Assembly (NCBI RefSeq): GCF_030848495.1
Contig: NZ_JAVDDT010000002.1
Coordinates: 496,001 to 560,000, forward strand
Direction of reading: 5' to 3'
Source of the DNA: Natronospira bacteriovora
GTDB taxonomy: Bacteria > Pseudomonadota > Gammaproteobacteria > Natronospirales > Natronospiraceae
DNA: 64,000 nt
Shown here in pieces: positions 27,073 to 34,839 of this stretch (position 1 is the stretch's first letter; each line of letters starts with the position of its first letter). The notes under the pieces are model-generated. The model made no database searches. It saw only the letters and a program-made list of their open reading frames with translations, and had not been told where the DNA came from. Position numbers and translations under genes: made by a program.

Positions 27073-28041
27073 TCAGTGCTTTTCTTCAGCCGGGTCGGGC
27101 CGGCTCGCCGCCTCGGCCTGCTTCGGATCCACCAATTCACCCGCCTCATTGGCGCCAGCCCCGTCCTCGCTGGATTTCGCCGCCGCCTCGCCCAGCGTCT
27201 CCTCGCTGGTCATGGCGTCCTTGAGGCGTCGGGCAAAGTCCGCTTCGTCGTTGTAGACAACACCACTTTCGGACCAGGGCAGACAGCGATAGGCGGCGAT
27301 GTCCCCGCGATCAAGGTATGGAAACTTGAGCACATCGAAGTAGGGCGAATAATCGAAATCGCGCGGTGTGAACAGGCGCGGGTTGCGCTTGTAGAACACC
27401 ATGCGGCCGTCCGGCCGTCGCTCAATGAACGGCAGAATGGGGAAATTCACGGCGCTGTAGGCCTCTGCCATCATGGAAGAGCAAACGTGGCGTGTGGCAT
27501 CGCCGGCCTTGCGTTCGAACAGGCTTGAACGCCAGCGGCGGGGGAAGAGGGCATAGGGCAGAAAGAAGCGGGCCAGATCCAGCAACTGCCGGACATCGTA
27601 GGGTACGCCAAGCTGGCTGGCCGCAAACTGGATGACCCCGAGCTGATCCTGGCTGCTCAGCCCCATGGGGCGGCAGACTCGGAGGTGTTCACCTTCGTAA
27701 TGCTTCAGCGGCGTGACGATTGTGCCCTGGCCCAGCATGCTCTCAATCAGCAGTTGCTCGGTGGCGTCACCGTCGAAATGCGCCTGGATCCGTTCCCGGA
27801 TTTCCAGATCGTCGATGTCCACCAGACGCCCCACATAGATGGCCGAATGGGTCCAGCTGGTCTGGGTGACCTGTTTGATCACCTGGCTGACCCGGGTCCG
27901 GCCTTCCACGAGAACCACGTCGCCCGGTTCCACTTCAAAACTCAGGCGCCGGTAATTGCTGTAGAGGTGGCTGCGCGGAATCACGTCCCGCTCCAGCCAA
28001 TTGACCAGGCGTCGGAACAGCCAGGCCCGGGGCGAGAACAT
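27073..28041 (-). CDS. YiiX/YaeF-type permuted papain-like hydrolase
   Basis: The product is 322 residues. A lipid-like amidase core is suggested by EPGDVVLVEGRTRVSQVIKQ, TSWTHSAIYVG with the candidate catalytic His, and HVCSSMMAEAY with the candidate Cys, in the permuted order of YiiX-type NlpC/P60 relatives. The final 50 residues are acidic, low complexity and probably disordered. The start overlaps the TetR stop as TGATG, so it is coupled to that regulator. Its substrate is unknown. Confidence 0.75.
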   Translation of the reverse strand: MFSPRAWLFRRLVNWLERDVIPRSHLYSNYRRLSFEVEPGDVVLVEGRTRVSQVIKQVTQTSWTHSAIYVGRLVDIDDLEIRERIQAHFDGDATEQLLIESMLGQGTIVTPLKHYEGEHLRVCRPMGLSSQDQLGVIQFAASQLGVPYDVRQLLDLARFFLPYALFPRRWRSSLFERKAGDATRHVCSSMMAEAYSAVNFPILPFIERRPDGRMVFYKRNPRLFTPRDFDYSPYFDVLKFPYLDRGDIAAYRCLPWSESGVVYNDEADFARRLKDAMTSEETLGEAAAKSSEDGAGANEAGELVDPKQAEAASRPDPAEEKH

Positions 28042-28748
28042 CAGGCTGGCTCCTCGCTGCGCAGCACCTTCCTGGCATCACCAAGATCATACTGGCGCTG
28101 CTCGGGGTTTTCGGGTGCTTCGGCCCGCAGGCCGGCGACCAGAAAAGGAATCAGCTCGCGTACCGCGCGTTCCGTGTCCCTGGGATCGGCCTGGCCTTCG
28201 ATCAGCTTGAGCAATTCTCCGCCCGAAAGCCCCTGGGTCATGGCGCCGAGGAGAAACTGCAAACGCCAGCAAAGGGTTTCGCCGGGCACATGGGGCAAGC
28301 CCTTGCGCAGGGCCTGGCGGTAACGATCCAGAACATGCTGGTACTGGCTGGAGAAGAGTTTTTCGAAATATTGCCGGGCCTCACTGTAACCCTGTGCCAG
28401 CAGGCGCATGAAAATCCGGCCTCCGCGAACCTCGTCCGAGGCGAGCCTGGCGACAGGGAGCACAAAGGCTTCAACGATCAGTTCCACCGGGGCCGCTTCC
28501 TCCCCGTACTTGTTCTCGAGCGCCTCGATGTTGGCCAGCCACTCATCGGTAACCGGCCCGAGGCGGCGCTCATAGACCGCATCGATCAGGCCGTCCTTTG
28601 ATCCAAAATGATAGTTGACTGCCGCCAGATTGACTCGGGCGCGACCAGTGATTCGACGCAGTGAGGTTGTGGCGATGCCGGTCTCCGCAAACAGCAGTTC
28701 GGCGGCGGAGAGAATGCGTTCCTTGGTCGGGTTGCTAACAGTCTTCAT
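28041..28748 (-). CDS. PsrA-like TetR family regulator
   Basis: The product is 235 residues. The N-terminal TetR helix-turn-helix (residues 8-55: RILSAAELLFAETGIATTSLRRI, then NLAAVNYHFGSKDGL) is followed by a ligand domain resembling PsrA. In pseudomonads PsrA represses itself and responds to long-chain fatty acids. The nearby operator and the upstream position relative to a beta-oxidation gene support that assignment, but this is not proven. Confidence 0.85.
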   Translation of the reverse strand: MKTVSNPTKERILSAAELLFAETGIATTSLRRITGRARVNLAAVNYHFGSKDGLIDAVYERRLGPVTDEWLANIEALENKYGEEAAPVELIVEAFVLPVARLASDEVRGGRIFMRLLAQGYSEARQYFEKLFSSQYQHVLDRYRQALRKGLPHVPGETLCWRLQFLLGAMTQGLSGGELLKLIEGQADPRDTERAVRELIPFLVAGLRAEAPENPEQRQYDLGDARKVLRSEEPA

Positions 28749-28813
28749 GGCGGTTCCGGTGGCCTGGTCGGCAGCGGGGGCAAGGCGTATCCGCGGCCTG
28801 CCCGGGTGGGAAG

Positions 28814-28861
28814 TTTAAAACGATTGTTTCAATCATACTGACTGGCCGGGGTCGGGCGCAA
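28814..28861 (-). promoter_or_regulatory. promoter and PsrA-type operator of the TetR gene
   Basis: On the minus strand TTGCGC (28861-28856) and TATGAT (28837-28832) are 18 bases apart. Immediately downstream GAAAC-AATC-GTTTT (28830-28817) matches the published PsrA consensus GAAAC(N4)GTTTC in nine of ten positions. Overlap of the operator with the start of transcription predicts negative autoregulation. The rest of 28749-28956 shows no gene. Confidence 0.6.
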
Positions 28862-28956
28862 GCGATCACGCCGATCCCCTGCGATTCCAGCGCCAGTCCA
28901 GGTCGGTCACGCCGGGGCGGGCAGGCGTTCACATCGGCAAGGAATGGCAGTGAGGA

Positions 28957-29718
28957 TCAGCGCCTGTCGGTGCCGTTTCCAGTGTCGTGGCCGGCATCCT
29001 GGCCGGATGCCCGGCGGCCCTCGTCGAAGCGTGTGCCGGGCGGCACCTGGAGCAGGCGCATCTGCAGCTGGCGATCGACCACGTCAATGGCCTGCTGGCG
29101 GGCATCTTCCGGCGAATCGCCCGCACTTTGCAGTCCCCGGAGGATCCGCGCCCGGGTAGCCTTCTTCTTGAACTGGGCCGCCCGCTCATAGACATGGAGC
29201 CAGTCATTGTCCGCCCGATCCCCGTAGCGTCGGGCGGCATACTCGCGCAGAAGGGCAAGCCGGAGTTCATTGGCCAGAATGTACTCCCGGGCGTGCTGAT
29301 CGCTCTGGATGATATCGGCCTGTTCCTGACGGAGACGCTTTTTTTCATCGGCTGACAGACGCAGAATCTCGATATTGATCATGCGCCGGTCAACACTGGC
29401 CATCATCTCCTGGCGCAGATAGGTGAGCGGGTAGGGGCCGGCGAGCAGTTTTTCCTCAAATGCCAGAAGGTCATCCCGGATGGACTTGCGCTGGTTGGAA
29501 TCCAGCACACGCCAGCCCTCATCACGCAGTTTGTCCTGAGCTTCGGGTAGCTCGGTTTCCATCCATGTCTGCCAGATATCCGCCATGCGCACGTCTGGAT
29601 CCACGACTCGGGAGTAGGGGCGTTGCTGGCGGTGTCGGCGCAGGAGTACGGCAATGCCCAGCAATACGAGAATGACCAGGATCAGCGCGCTAATGGTGAT
29701 GACCGGAGTAGAATCCAT
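28957..29718 (-). CDS. membrane-anchored protein of unknown function
   Basis: The product is 253 residues. One N-terminal membrane helix (about 6-26) is followed by a basic stop-transfer stretch and a long, highly charged helical region with probable coiled coils (LSADEKKRLRQEQADIIQSDQ). No family is recognised. It lies between the TetR gene and an EEP-family gene, all on the minus strand, with a 15-base gap to the latter. Confidence 0.65.
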   Translation of the reverse strand: MDSTPVITISALILVILVLLGIAVLLRRHRQQRPYSRVVDPDVRMADIWQTWMETELPEAQDKLRDEGWRVLDSNQRKSIRDDLLAFEEKLLAGPYPLTYLRQEMMASVDRRMINIEILRLSADEKKRLRQEQADIIQSDQHAREYILANELRLALLREYAARRYGDRADNDWLHVYERAAQFKKKATRARILRGLQSAGDSPEDARQQAIDVVDRQLQMRLLQVPPGTRFDEGRRASGQDAGHDTGNGTDRR

Positions 29719-29733
29719 GTCGTAACCCGTCGC

Positions 29734-30480
29734 CTATCGCCCCTGGCCGGTGACGCGGAAGTCACAGACCAGGGGCAGGTGGTCGGAAAGCCGGATGTCC
29801 GGCACCTCGAAGTGATCCACTTCCAGGCCATCACTATGGAGAATGAAATCCAGTTGGCGGCTGGGTGCCCAGCTGGGGTAGGTGGGTTCACCCGTGGGAT
29901 TGGCGTTTCGCAGGCGGGCCGCTTCCATGAACAGGTGCATTTCGTAATCACCCCAGAAGGTGTTGAAGTCTCCGGCAACGATGACCGGTTTCCTGCGTTG
30001 GCTGATCAGGCTGTGCAGATTACGCAGCTGGTAGTGACGGTGGCGGTATTTCACCGACAGGTGCACGAGGTACATCACCACCTCATCCAGTTCGATCTCC
30101 AGGATCAGGCGCTTGATTCCGGCATCGAAATAATGAAAGTGTTCCTGGACGATCGGTTGAGAGGTGAGAATGGCATTTCCCTGCTTCTTCACGATCGGCA
30201 GGCGGGTGTTCAAGGAGTGATAGGCATACTTGGATTCAAAGGAATGAAAATGCCCGAGTGCCTCCGCGATATGCTCTGCCTGATTGACGGCACCGGCCCG
30301 AAAGGAGCCCATGTCCACTTCGGTCAGGCCGACCAGATCCGGCTTCAGATCCTCGATGAATCGGGTGATGCGGGCCAGGTTCTTGCCGGTTGGGCGCAGG
30401 TAACCGGCCAGCGGCAGGGGAAAGTGAAAGCCGGGGCCGATTCCGGTTGCATAGCGGATGTTGTAGTTGAGCACTCTCAT
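29734..30480 (-). CDS. endonuclease/exonuclease/phosphatase family protein
   Basis: The product is 248 residues from ATG 30480. It has the family motifs MRVLNYNIR, DLVGLTEVD (metal-binding Glu), HLSVKYRHRHYQ, VAGDFNT and the C-terminal SDHLPLV with the catalytic Asp-His pair. It could be a phosphodiesterase acting on a nucleic acid or a lipid head group. It is divergent from the phospholipase-D-like gene and separated from it by 93 bases, which suggests a shared lipid context, but this is inference. Confidence 0.85.
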   Translation of the reverse strand: MRVLNYNIRYATGIGPGFHFPLPLAGYLRPTGKNLARITRFIEDLKPDLVGLTEVDMGSFRAGAVNQAEHIAEALGHFHSFESKYAYHSLNTRLPIVKKQGNAILTSQPIVQEHFHYFDAGIKRLILEIELDEVVMYLVHLSVKYRHRHYQLRNLHSLISQRRKPVIVAGDFNTFWGDYEMHLFMEAARLRNANPTGEPTYPSWAPSRQLDFILHSDGLEVDHFEVPDIRLSDHLPLVCDFRVTGQGR

Positions 30481-30573
30481 GGCGAGACATAATACTGGTC
30501 GCTGCCCGGAACCGAAAGCAGCGGCCCCCGTATCCGATACCCGGGCAGGCGACACCCGGCAGGGGCAGGGCGG

Positions 30574-31689
30574 ATGACTTCAGGTTCACAGCGGCGAGTG
30601 CGTGAGCAAGAGGCGGCGGTTCAGCTGTATTTCGAGGGGGCGCCGCTCTACGATGACATGCTGGCCGCCATCGCTACGGCCCGGGAACGTATCTGGCTGG
30701 AAAGCTACATTTTCGCTGATGACGAGGTCGGCCGACTGTTCCTGCTGGCCCTGGCCGATGCTGTGAGACGTGGTGTCGACGTCCGCCTGCACCTGGACGC
30801 CGCCGGAAGCCTGTTCAGGACCGGCCGCCGCTTTTTCCGGGAGGTGCGCCATGCCGGTATTCCTCTGCGGCGATTTCATCGCTGGTCCTGGCGCGAACCA
30901 TTCAGATACAATCGAAGAAATCATTGCAAGTTATTGATAATAGATGACTCATGCCTATTCACCGGTGGTTTTAATATCCACCGGGAGAGTGATGCGCGAG
31001 TGGTCGGGTCGGCCTGCTGGCGCGACAGTCACGCTGCCATTCACAGCCGCTCCCTCTGTGAGCAGGCAGAAATCCTGTTCGACCTGTTCTGGTCTCATCG
31101 CTGGCGTGATCCGACAAGACGTTTCGTCGACCAGGCGGGGCGTCAGGGGTTGGCGCTGGTCGGTAATCGCGGGCCACGCCAGGAACACGCACTCAGAAAA
31201 CTCTACCGGGATGCCCTGGATCAGGCCGAACAGCGGATTCTCCTGACCACCCCGTATTTCGTTCCCGATGCCAAGACCCTGTTGTGCCTGCGTCGGGCTG
31301 CTCGTCGCGGCGTTTCCGTGCATTTGCTGTTGCCGGGGGTGATTGACCACCAGGCGCTGCTGCTGGTGGCGAGACGTCAGTATCGACGGCTGCTGGAAGC
31401 GGGCGTGCGCATCCATGAATATCGGCAACGCATCCTGCACGCAAAGACCCTGACCGTGGATGGCGAGCTGGGCATTCTTGGCACGGCCAACTTCGACTAC
31501 CGCAGTCTTTTTCACAACTATGAACTCAACCTGGTGATTCGGCAGCGCGGCCTCACCGAGCAACTCGATCGGCAATTCGCACGTGATCTGGATCAGTCCG
31601 ACGAGATTACGCTGGAGAACCTGCCGGATCCGAACTGGCGGGAGCGCTTGCTGGGCCGGGCCGGATGGGTGGTTCGTCGCTGGCTGTAA
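30574..31689 (+). CDS. cardiolipin synthase-like phospholipase D protein
   Basis: The product is 371 residues with two HKD motifs: NHCKLLIIDD (His117, Lys119, Asp124) followed by FTGGFNI, and LHAKTLTVDG (His289, Lys291, Asp296) followed by GTANFDYRS. There is no N-terminal membrane helix, as in ClsB/YbhO-type enzymes. It probably makes cardiolipin from phosphatidylglycerol at the inner membrane. It is the last host gene before the dif site. Confidence 0.88.
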   Translation: MTSGSQRRVREQEAAVQLYFEGAPLYDDMLAAIATARERIWLESYIFADDEVGRLFLLALADAVRRGVDVRLHLDAAGSLFRTGRRFFREVRHAGIPLRRFHRWSWREPFRYNRRNHCKLLIIDDSCLFTGGFNIHRESDARVVGSACWRDSHAAIHSRSLCEQAEILFDLFWSHRWRDPTRRFVDQAGRQGLALVGNRGPRQEHALRKLYRDALDQAEQRILLTTPYFVPDAKTLLCLRRAARRGVSVHLLLPGVIDHQALLLVARRQYRRLLEAGVRIHEYRQRILHAKTLTVDGELGILGTANFDYRSLFHNYELNLVIRQRGLTEQLDRQFARDLDQSDEITLENLPDPNWRERLLGRAGWVVRRWL

Positions 31690-31744
31690 AGAGGGGCGCA
31701 AGGGGTGTCTTGATGCACTCCCGGGATCAATCCTTATTTCCGTT

Positions 31745-31772
31745 AGTGCGCATAATATATATTATGACAAAC
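31745..31772 (+). other. dif: dif chromosome-dimer-resolution site; prophage attachment site
   Basis: The left arm AGTGCGCATAA (31745-31755) differs from the E. coli XerC arm only at the first base. The centre is TATATA (31756-31761; E. coli TGTATA). The right arm TTATGACAAAC (31762-31772) matches the XerD arm in eight of eleven positions. The core CATAATAT/ATATTATG is a perfect 16-bp palindrome. The site sits between the last host gene and a phage integrase. The less conserved right arm is on the phage side, as expected if it came from the phage. Confidence 0.85.
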
Positions 31773-31848
31773 ACCGAGGATGGGAATTCTCGATTGTCTG
31801 TGGCCCTTGTGTAGAGCGGCTTTCCTCCATTGCGAGGCGAGTACGAAA

Positions 31849-32784
31849 ATGGCCCGAGGGTTATTACCACGGACTTATGGTTACATTGAGCGCTTCGAGT
31901 GGTACCTGGTGGCGGCTCACCGGAGTCCGGAGACGCGGCGGATCTACCAGGGCACCTTGCGGCGCTTCTTCTGCTATGTGGCGAATCCAATAGCACCGCT
32001 ACGCTCCGAGGTTCATTGCTGGTTGCGCGATCGCCGGGGCGCTGTGTCGGCCTCGACGCTGAATACGGATCTGAAGGCCCTGAGGGCGTTTTACCGCTGG
32101 GCCTGGGTCATGGGCGTCTCTGAGCAGGATTGCACGCTCCTGCTGCCTGAGAGCCGCCGTGTGCCCCGCCGGCTGCCCCGGTACCTGACGGACCAGGAGG
32201 TGGGCCGTTTGTTGGCTGAGCCGGATCTGACGACCTTTACCGGCTTCCGGGACCATGTGCTGATCCGGCTGCTGTACGAGACCGGGCTGCGGGCTTCGGA
32301 GGCCGCGCGGCTGGAAATCGGGGATATCCTGCCGGACGGCCTGGTGTTTGTTCGAGGCGGAAAAGGCAATGTGGACCGCTATTGCCCGATCTCGAGGGAG
32401 CTGCAGCAGCTGCTGGACGCCTGGCTGCAGCTGAGACGCACTGCAAGGCCCGGGAAGAAGCTGGCAGTGTTTGTGAGCCCCAGAGGCAAGGCCTGGGCGT
32501 CCGGCCGCGTTGTGTGGCGCCGTGTGAGCCTGTATGCGAGGCGGGCGCTGGGATTGGCGCGGGGGTACGACCGGGTGCGCGCTGAGGCCCGCCGGCGGCC
32601 GTGGAGCGGGCAGTACCCGCATCTGCTGCGGGCGAGCATGGCCACCGCCCTGCTCCACCGTGGCGTGGATCTGCGGGCCGTTCAGGAGCTGCTGGGCCAC
32701 AGCAGTATCAGCACCACGGCCCGGTATCTGGGTGTGGATATCGAGATGCTGAAGCGCGAGCATCGGAAATTGCGGGGTCGGTGA
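31849..32784 (+). CDS. int: XerC/D-like tyrosine recombinase (phage integrase)
   Basis: The product is 311 residues from ATG 31849. All catalytic residues are visible: Arg148 (ETGLRASE), Lys172 (GGKGN), His258 and Arg261 (PHLLRAS), His284 (LLGHSS) and nucleophile Tyr293 (TARYLG). Size and motifs are Xer-like rather than lambda-Int-like. It lies 76 bases from dif, so it probably catalyses integration at dif, alone or with host XerC/D. The ORF extends upstream to 31780, and the first ATG there is possible. Confidence 0.9.
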   Translation: MARGLLPRTYGYIERFEWYLVAAHRSPETRRIYQGTLRRFFCYVANPIAPLRSEVHCWLRDRRGAVSASTLNTDLKALRAFYRWAWVMGVSEQDCTLLLPESRRVPRRLPRYLTDQEVGRLLAEPDLTTFTGFRDHVLIRLLYETGLRASEAARLEIGDILPDGLVFVRGGKGNVDRYCPISRELQQLLDAWLQLRRTARPGKKLAVFVSPRGKAWASGRVVWRRVSLYARRALGLARGYDRVRAEARRRPWSGQYPHLLRASMATALLHRGVDLRAVQELLGHSSISTTARYLGVDIEMLKREHRKLRGR

Positions 32785-32786
32785 TG

Positions 32787-32978
32787 TCATGGCCGATCCG
32801 GGCCCCTCGATACATGTCCTGGCGGCTGACTTTCATTTCTGAGCGGCGCGATGACGCACCGGCAATCCGCATGCTTCCCTGACCCGACGACCGACGATGA
32901 TTGCCAGCCAGGCTTACGCGGCCTCCAGCCGGTCAGTTGTTCGATGATTTGCCACGATCCAGCCTTAAAGGTCTTCAT
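32787..32978 (-). CDS. small phage protein of unknown function
   Basis: The product is 63 residues (MKTFKAGSWQIIEQLTGW...). It is supported by its ATGA overlap with the gene before it, the junction used throughout this operon. It has two Cys near residue 45 and a basic, proline-containing tail. It is the last gene of the early operon and is convergent with the integrase. Confidence 0.5.
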   Translation of the reverse strand: MKTFKAGSWQIIEQLTGWRPRKPGWQSSSVVGSGKHADCRCVIAPLRNESQPPGHVSRGPDRP

Positions 32979-33211
32979 GAGTCCTGCTCCTTCTCGCTTC
33001 GGCAGTCGGGGCAGCCGTCGTTGCCGCGCAGGTGGTCGTAGTAGCCGATCGATTCCGGCTTGAGGCTCTTGCGTAGCGCCTTCTTCACCGAACGCTCCAG
33101 CCATCGCAGATCCTCGATGCGGCGGAGGATCTGATCCGCCGAGGCATCCGCCGGCAGGCCGAGGTTGTAGCGGATGGCTTCCCAGGTTTCTCTGACGATT
33201 GGGTCTGTCAT
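32975..33211 (-). CDS. small phage protein with C-terminal CxxC
   Basis: The product is 78 charged residues, helical in the first 50 (ETWEAIRYNLGLPADASADQ), ending in GNDGCPDCRSEKEQDS. The family is not recognised. It overlaps both neighbours by four bases, so it is translated as part of the early operon. Confidence 0.65.
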   Translation of the reverse strand: MTDPIVRETWEAIRYNLGLPADASADQILRRIEDLRWLERSVKKALRKSLKPESIGYYDHLRGNDGCPDCRSEKEQDS

Positions 33212-33510
33212 GAGGCCTCCGAATCATCCGGCATGAGAATGCAGGGCTGTTTTGGGTCTAGGGCGCGGGCGTGGGTCTTGTGCGTGGCGGTGGCGCGCAG
33301 GACGATGACGGTGGCGCCGTCGGCGCAGTGGGTTACGGACTGGACCTTGGCCGGGACGGCTTTGCCGAGAGATCGCCAGTAGGCCATGCGGCACTTTGGA
33401 TGGCAGAAGCGTCTGCCTTCCTTTGTGACCGGGAATGGTTTGCCGCAGGTGAGGCAGTCGCCCCACTCGCCCTCGTCTGCTGTGTTGTACTCGGCGCGTT
33501 GTTCGGTCAT
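33208..33510 (-). CDS. zinc-ribbon-like phage protein
   Basis: The product is 100 residues. CLTCGKPF and RRFCHPKC supply four cysteines spaced like a treble-clef zinc finger, followed by RMAYWRS. A beta-rich C-terminal half follows. It may bind nucleic acid, but no specific family is claimed. It overlaps both neighbours as ATGA. Confidence 0.7.
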   Translation of the reverse strand: MTEQRAEYNTADEGEWGDCLTCGKPFPVTKEGRRFCHPKCRMAYWRSLGKAVPAKVQSVTHCADGATVIVLRATATHKTHARALDPKQPCILMPDDSEAS

Positions 33511-34031
33511 GCGGCTACCTCAAGCTCCCCGGCTTTCTTGCTGATGAAGACGCCCCGGTCGGATATCCGCGCCAAAGCGGAAGCGCAATCCCCCCCCCAC
33601 GCGAAGAAGAGAGAGGCCGCACCGCAGCGTGATCGCTTGTGCTGGTTCTCGGTTCCAGGAACAAATTGCATCCGCCCCCGGTAGAACAGCATGGCGTCGC
33701 AGGTCTTCATCGCTTTCTGGCACCAGCTCACATCCGTGCGGCTGAACACCAACGCGATGCCGTCGCCGTGATCGATCATCCGATCCATCCAGCGCCCCGT
33801 CTCCCGACCGTAAGGCGGGTTGAGCCAGATTCGGCCGCTCCATGGCGATTTAAGGCCATCATCGAAGGCGGTCAGCTTCCTGGTGGCCGGTACATGGGTC
33901 TCGTGGTCCCAGGGCGAAGCCGGATCCAGGTCAAACCTGATGCCAAGGGCCTCAAACACCCACGCGGGCGTGTACCACTCCACGCTCTTGTTCCGGCGAT
34001 CACCAGGCTGAAGGCCGATCCCTTGACTCAT
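33507..34031 (-). CDS. dam: phage DNA N6-adenine methyltransferase
   Basis: The product is 174 residues of the small phage Dam family. VEWYTPAWVFEALG, FDLDPASP and the catalytic motif WLNPPYG (NPPY) are visible. It probably methylates adenine in phage DNA, possibly against host restriction. A nine-G tract (9 C at 33590-33598) encodes part of AWGGDC near the C-terminus and keeps the frame here, but it is a possible site of slippage. Confidence 0.88.
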   Translation of the reverse strand: MSQGIGLQPGDRRNKSVEWYTPAWVFEALGIRFDLDPASPWDHETHVPATRKLTAFDDGLKSPWSGRIWLNPPYGRETGRWMDRMIDHGDGIALVFSRTDVSWCQKAMKTCDAMLFYRGRMQFVPGTENQHKRSRCGAASLFFAWGGDCASALARISDRGVFISKKAGELEVAA

Positions 34032-34237
34032 GCCGCCACCTCGTCTCGGTCAAACTCGCTGCAGGTGTCCGAGGGCATCACGGCCCGGTTGCGCAGTTCG
34101 CAGCTCAGGTGGACGCTGATGGCGCCCTGCCGGGGTGTGCAGTGGCGGCACAGGGTGCAGCGCTTGTGCAGCTCGTCGGCGCGGGCCCAGCGGATTGGGC
34201 TTGCTGGTTTGTCGGTGCCGTTGATGTGGCGTTTCAT
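34028..34237 (-). CDS. small cysteine-containing phage protein
   Basis: The product is 69 residues from ATG 34237, overlapping the previous stop. CTLCRHCTPRQG followed by HLSCELR resembles a small zinc-binding module. The ORF can be extended to 34381, but that part lies within the upstream gene. Confidence 0.6.
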   Translation of the reverse strand: MKRHINGTDKPASPIRWARADELHKRCTLCRHCTPRQGAISVHLSCELRNRAVMPSDTCSEFDRDEVAA

Positions 34238-34626
34238 GCCGCCTCGCCTTCGTCTTCCTGGTAGTGGTTGATATGAACGGTTGAGCCGCATTGCGGGCAA
34301 TACCGCACACGGCTTTCCTCCGGGCCGCCGTCGGGGAACCCCCAGGTCAAGCCGCAGTCGGTGGTCCAGATGGCCTCCCAATCTTCACGCCAGTTGCAGG
34401 GCTTCCCCTTCTTCGTGGTGTAGATAGGGTCCTCGACATACGGTTCATCACGCTGTTCCTCGATCCAGTCCAGCAGCTCTTGGGGGTCAGTGTCCGGGGG
34501 CATGCCGGCGGCTTCGAGGGCGGCATCGAGAATGTCCTGTCCGCGTCGGTCAGGCGGTGCAGGCGATCTGGCCGGCTTGCCGATATCACTTGGGCGTTCG
34601 TTGTGGCCGGGTGTTCTCGTGCTCAT
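34234..34626 (-). CDS. phage protein with C-terminal zinc ribbon
   Basis: The product is 130 residues. The N-terminus is disordered and proline-rich, followed by an acidic helix (DILDAALEAAGM) and a C-terminal RYCPQCGSTVHINH zinc-ribbon half. No function is assigned. Its ATG overlaps the stop that the upstream wHTH gene would have if its G tract were one base shorter. Confidence 0.65.
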   Translation of the reverse strand: MSTRTPGHNERPSDIGKPARSPAPPDRRGQDILDAALEAAGMPPDTDPQELLDWIEEQRDEPYVEDPIYTTKKGKPCNWREDWEAIWTTDCGLTWGFPDGGPEESRVRYCPQCGSTVHINHYQEDEGEAA

Positions 34627-34686
34627 GGTTGTTCACCTATCTGCATCTGTTTCGATTCGTAAAGGCGACGGCGTTTGTCGTCGGGG

Positions 34687-34839
34687 TCAGGTAGTGCGGC
34701 GACTACCCCCCCCCCTGCTGAGCTGCCTGAGGGCTCGGCGGACGGTGGTGACCGCCAGGCCGGTGCGGTCGACCATGTCCGTGACGCGGACGGGTTCGCC
34801 GTAGGGCAGTGACTTGAAGATCTGGTCGAGGCTGTTCAT
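34687..34839 (-). CDS. winged-helix protein interrupted at a 10-G tract
   Basis: As read, the product is 50 residues (ATG 34839) ending soon after QLSRGGGSRRTT. The helix-turn-helix VTDMVDRTGLAVTTVRRALRQL is clear. The coding strand has ten G (34715-34706). With nine G the frame continues as GGVVAALPDPDDKRRRLYE and stops at 34623 inside the ATG of the next gene, an ATGA junction. That gives about 71 residues with a MarR-like wing. The gene is therefore frameshifted, phase-variable or affected by a sequencing error. Confidence 0.7.
   Translation of the reverse strand: MNSLDQIFKSLPYGEPVRVTDMVDRTGLAVTTVRRALRQLSRGGGSRRTT

Noticed and set aside
29734-30480. Missing PgsA (CapA) considered for the EEP-family protein
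   Set aside because: CapA is a metallophosphatase-like protein with different motifs. The protein here has the LNYNIR, GDFNT and SDHLP motifs of the EEP family.
33590-33598. Frameshift at the nine-G tract in the phage dam gene
   Set aside because: The frame as read is open to the expected length and continues through a family-like C-terminus, so the gene is intact here.
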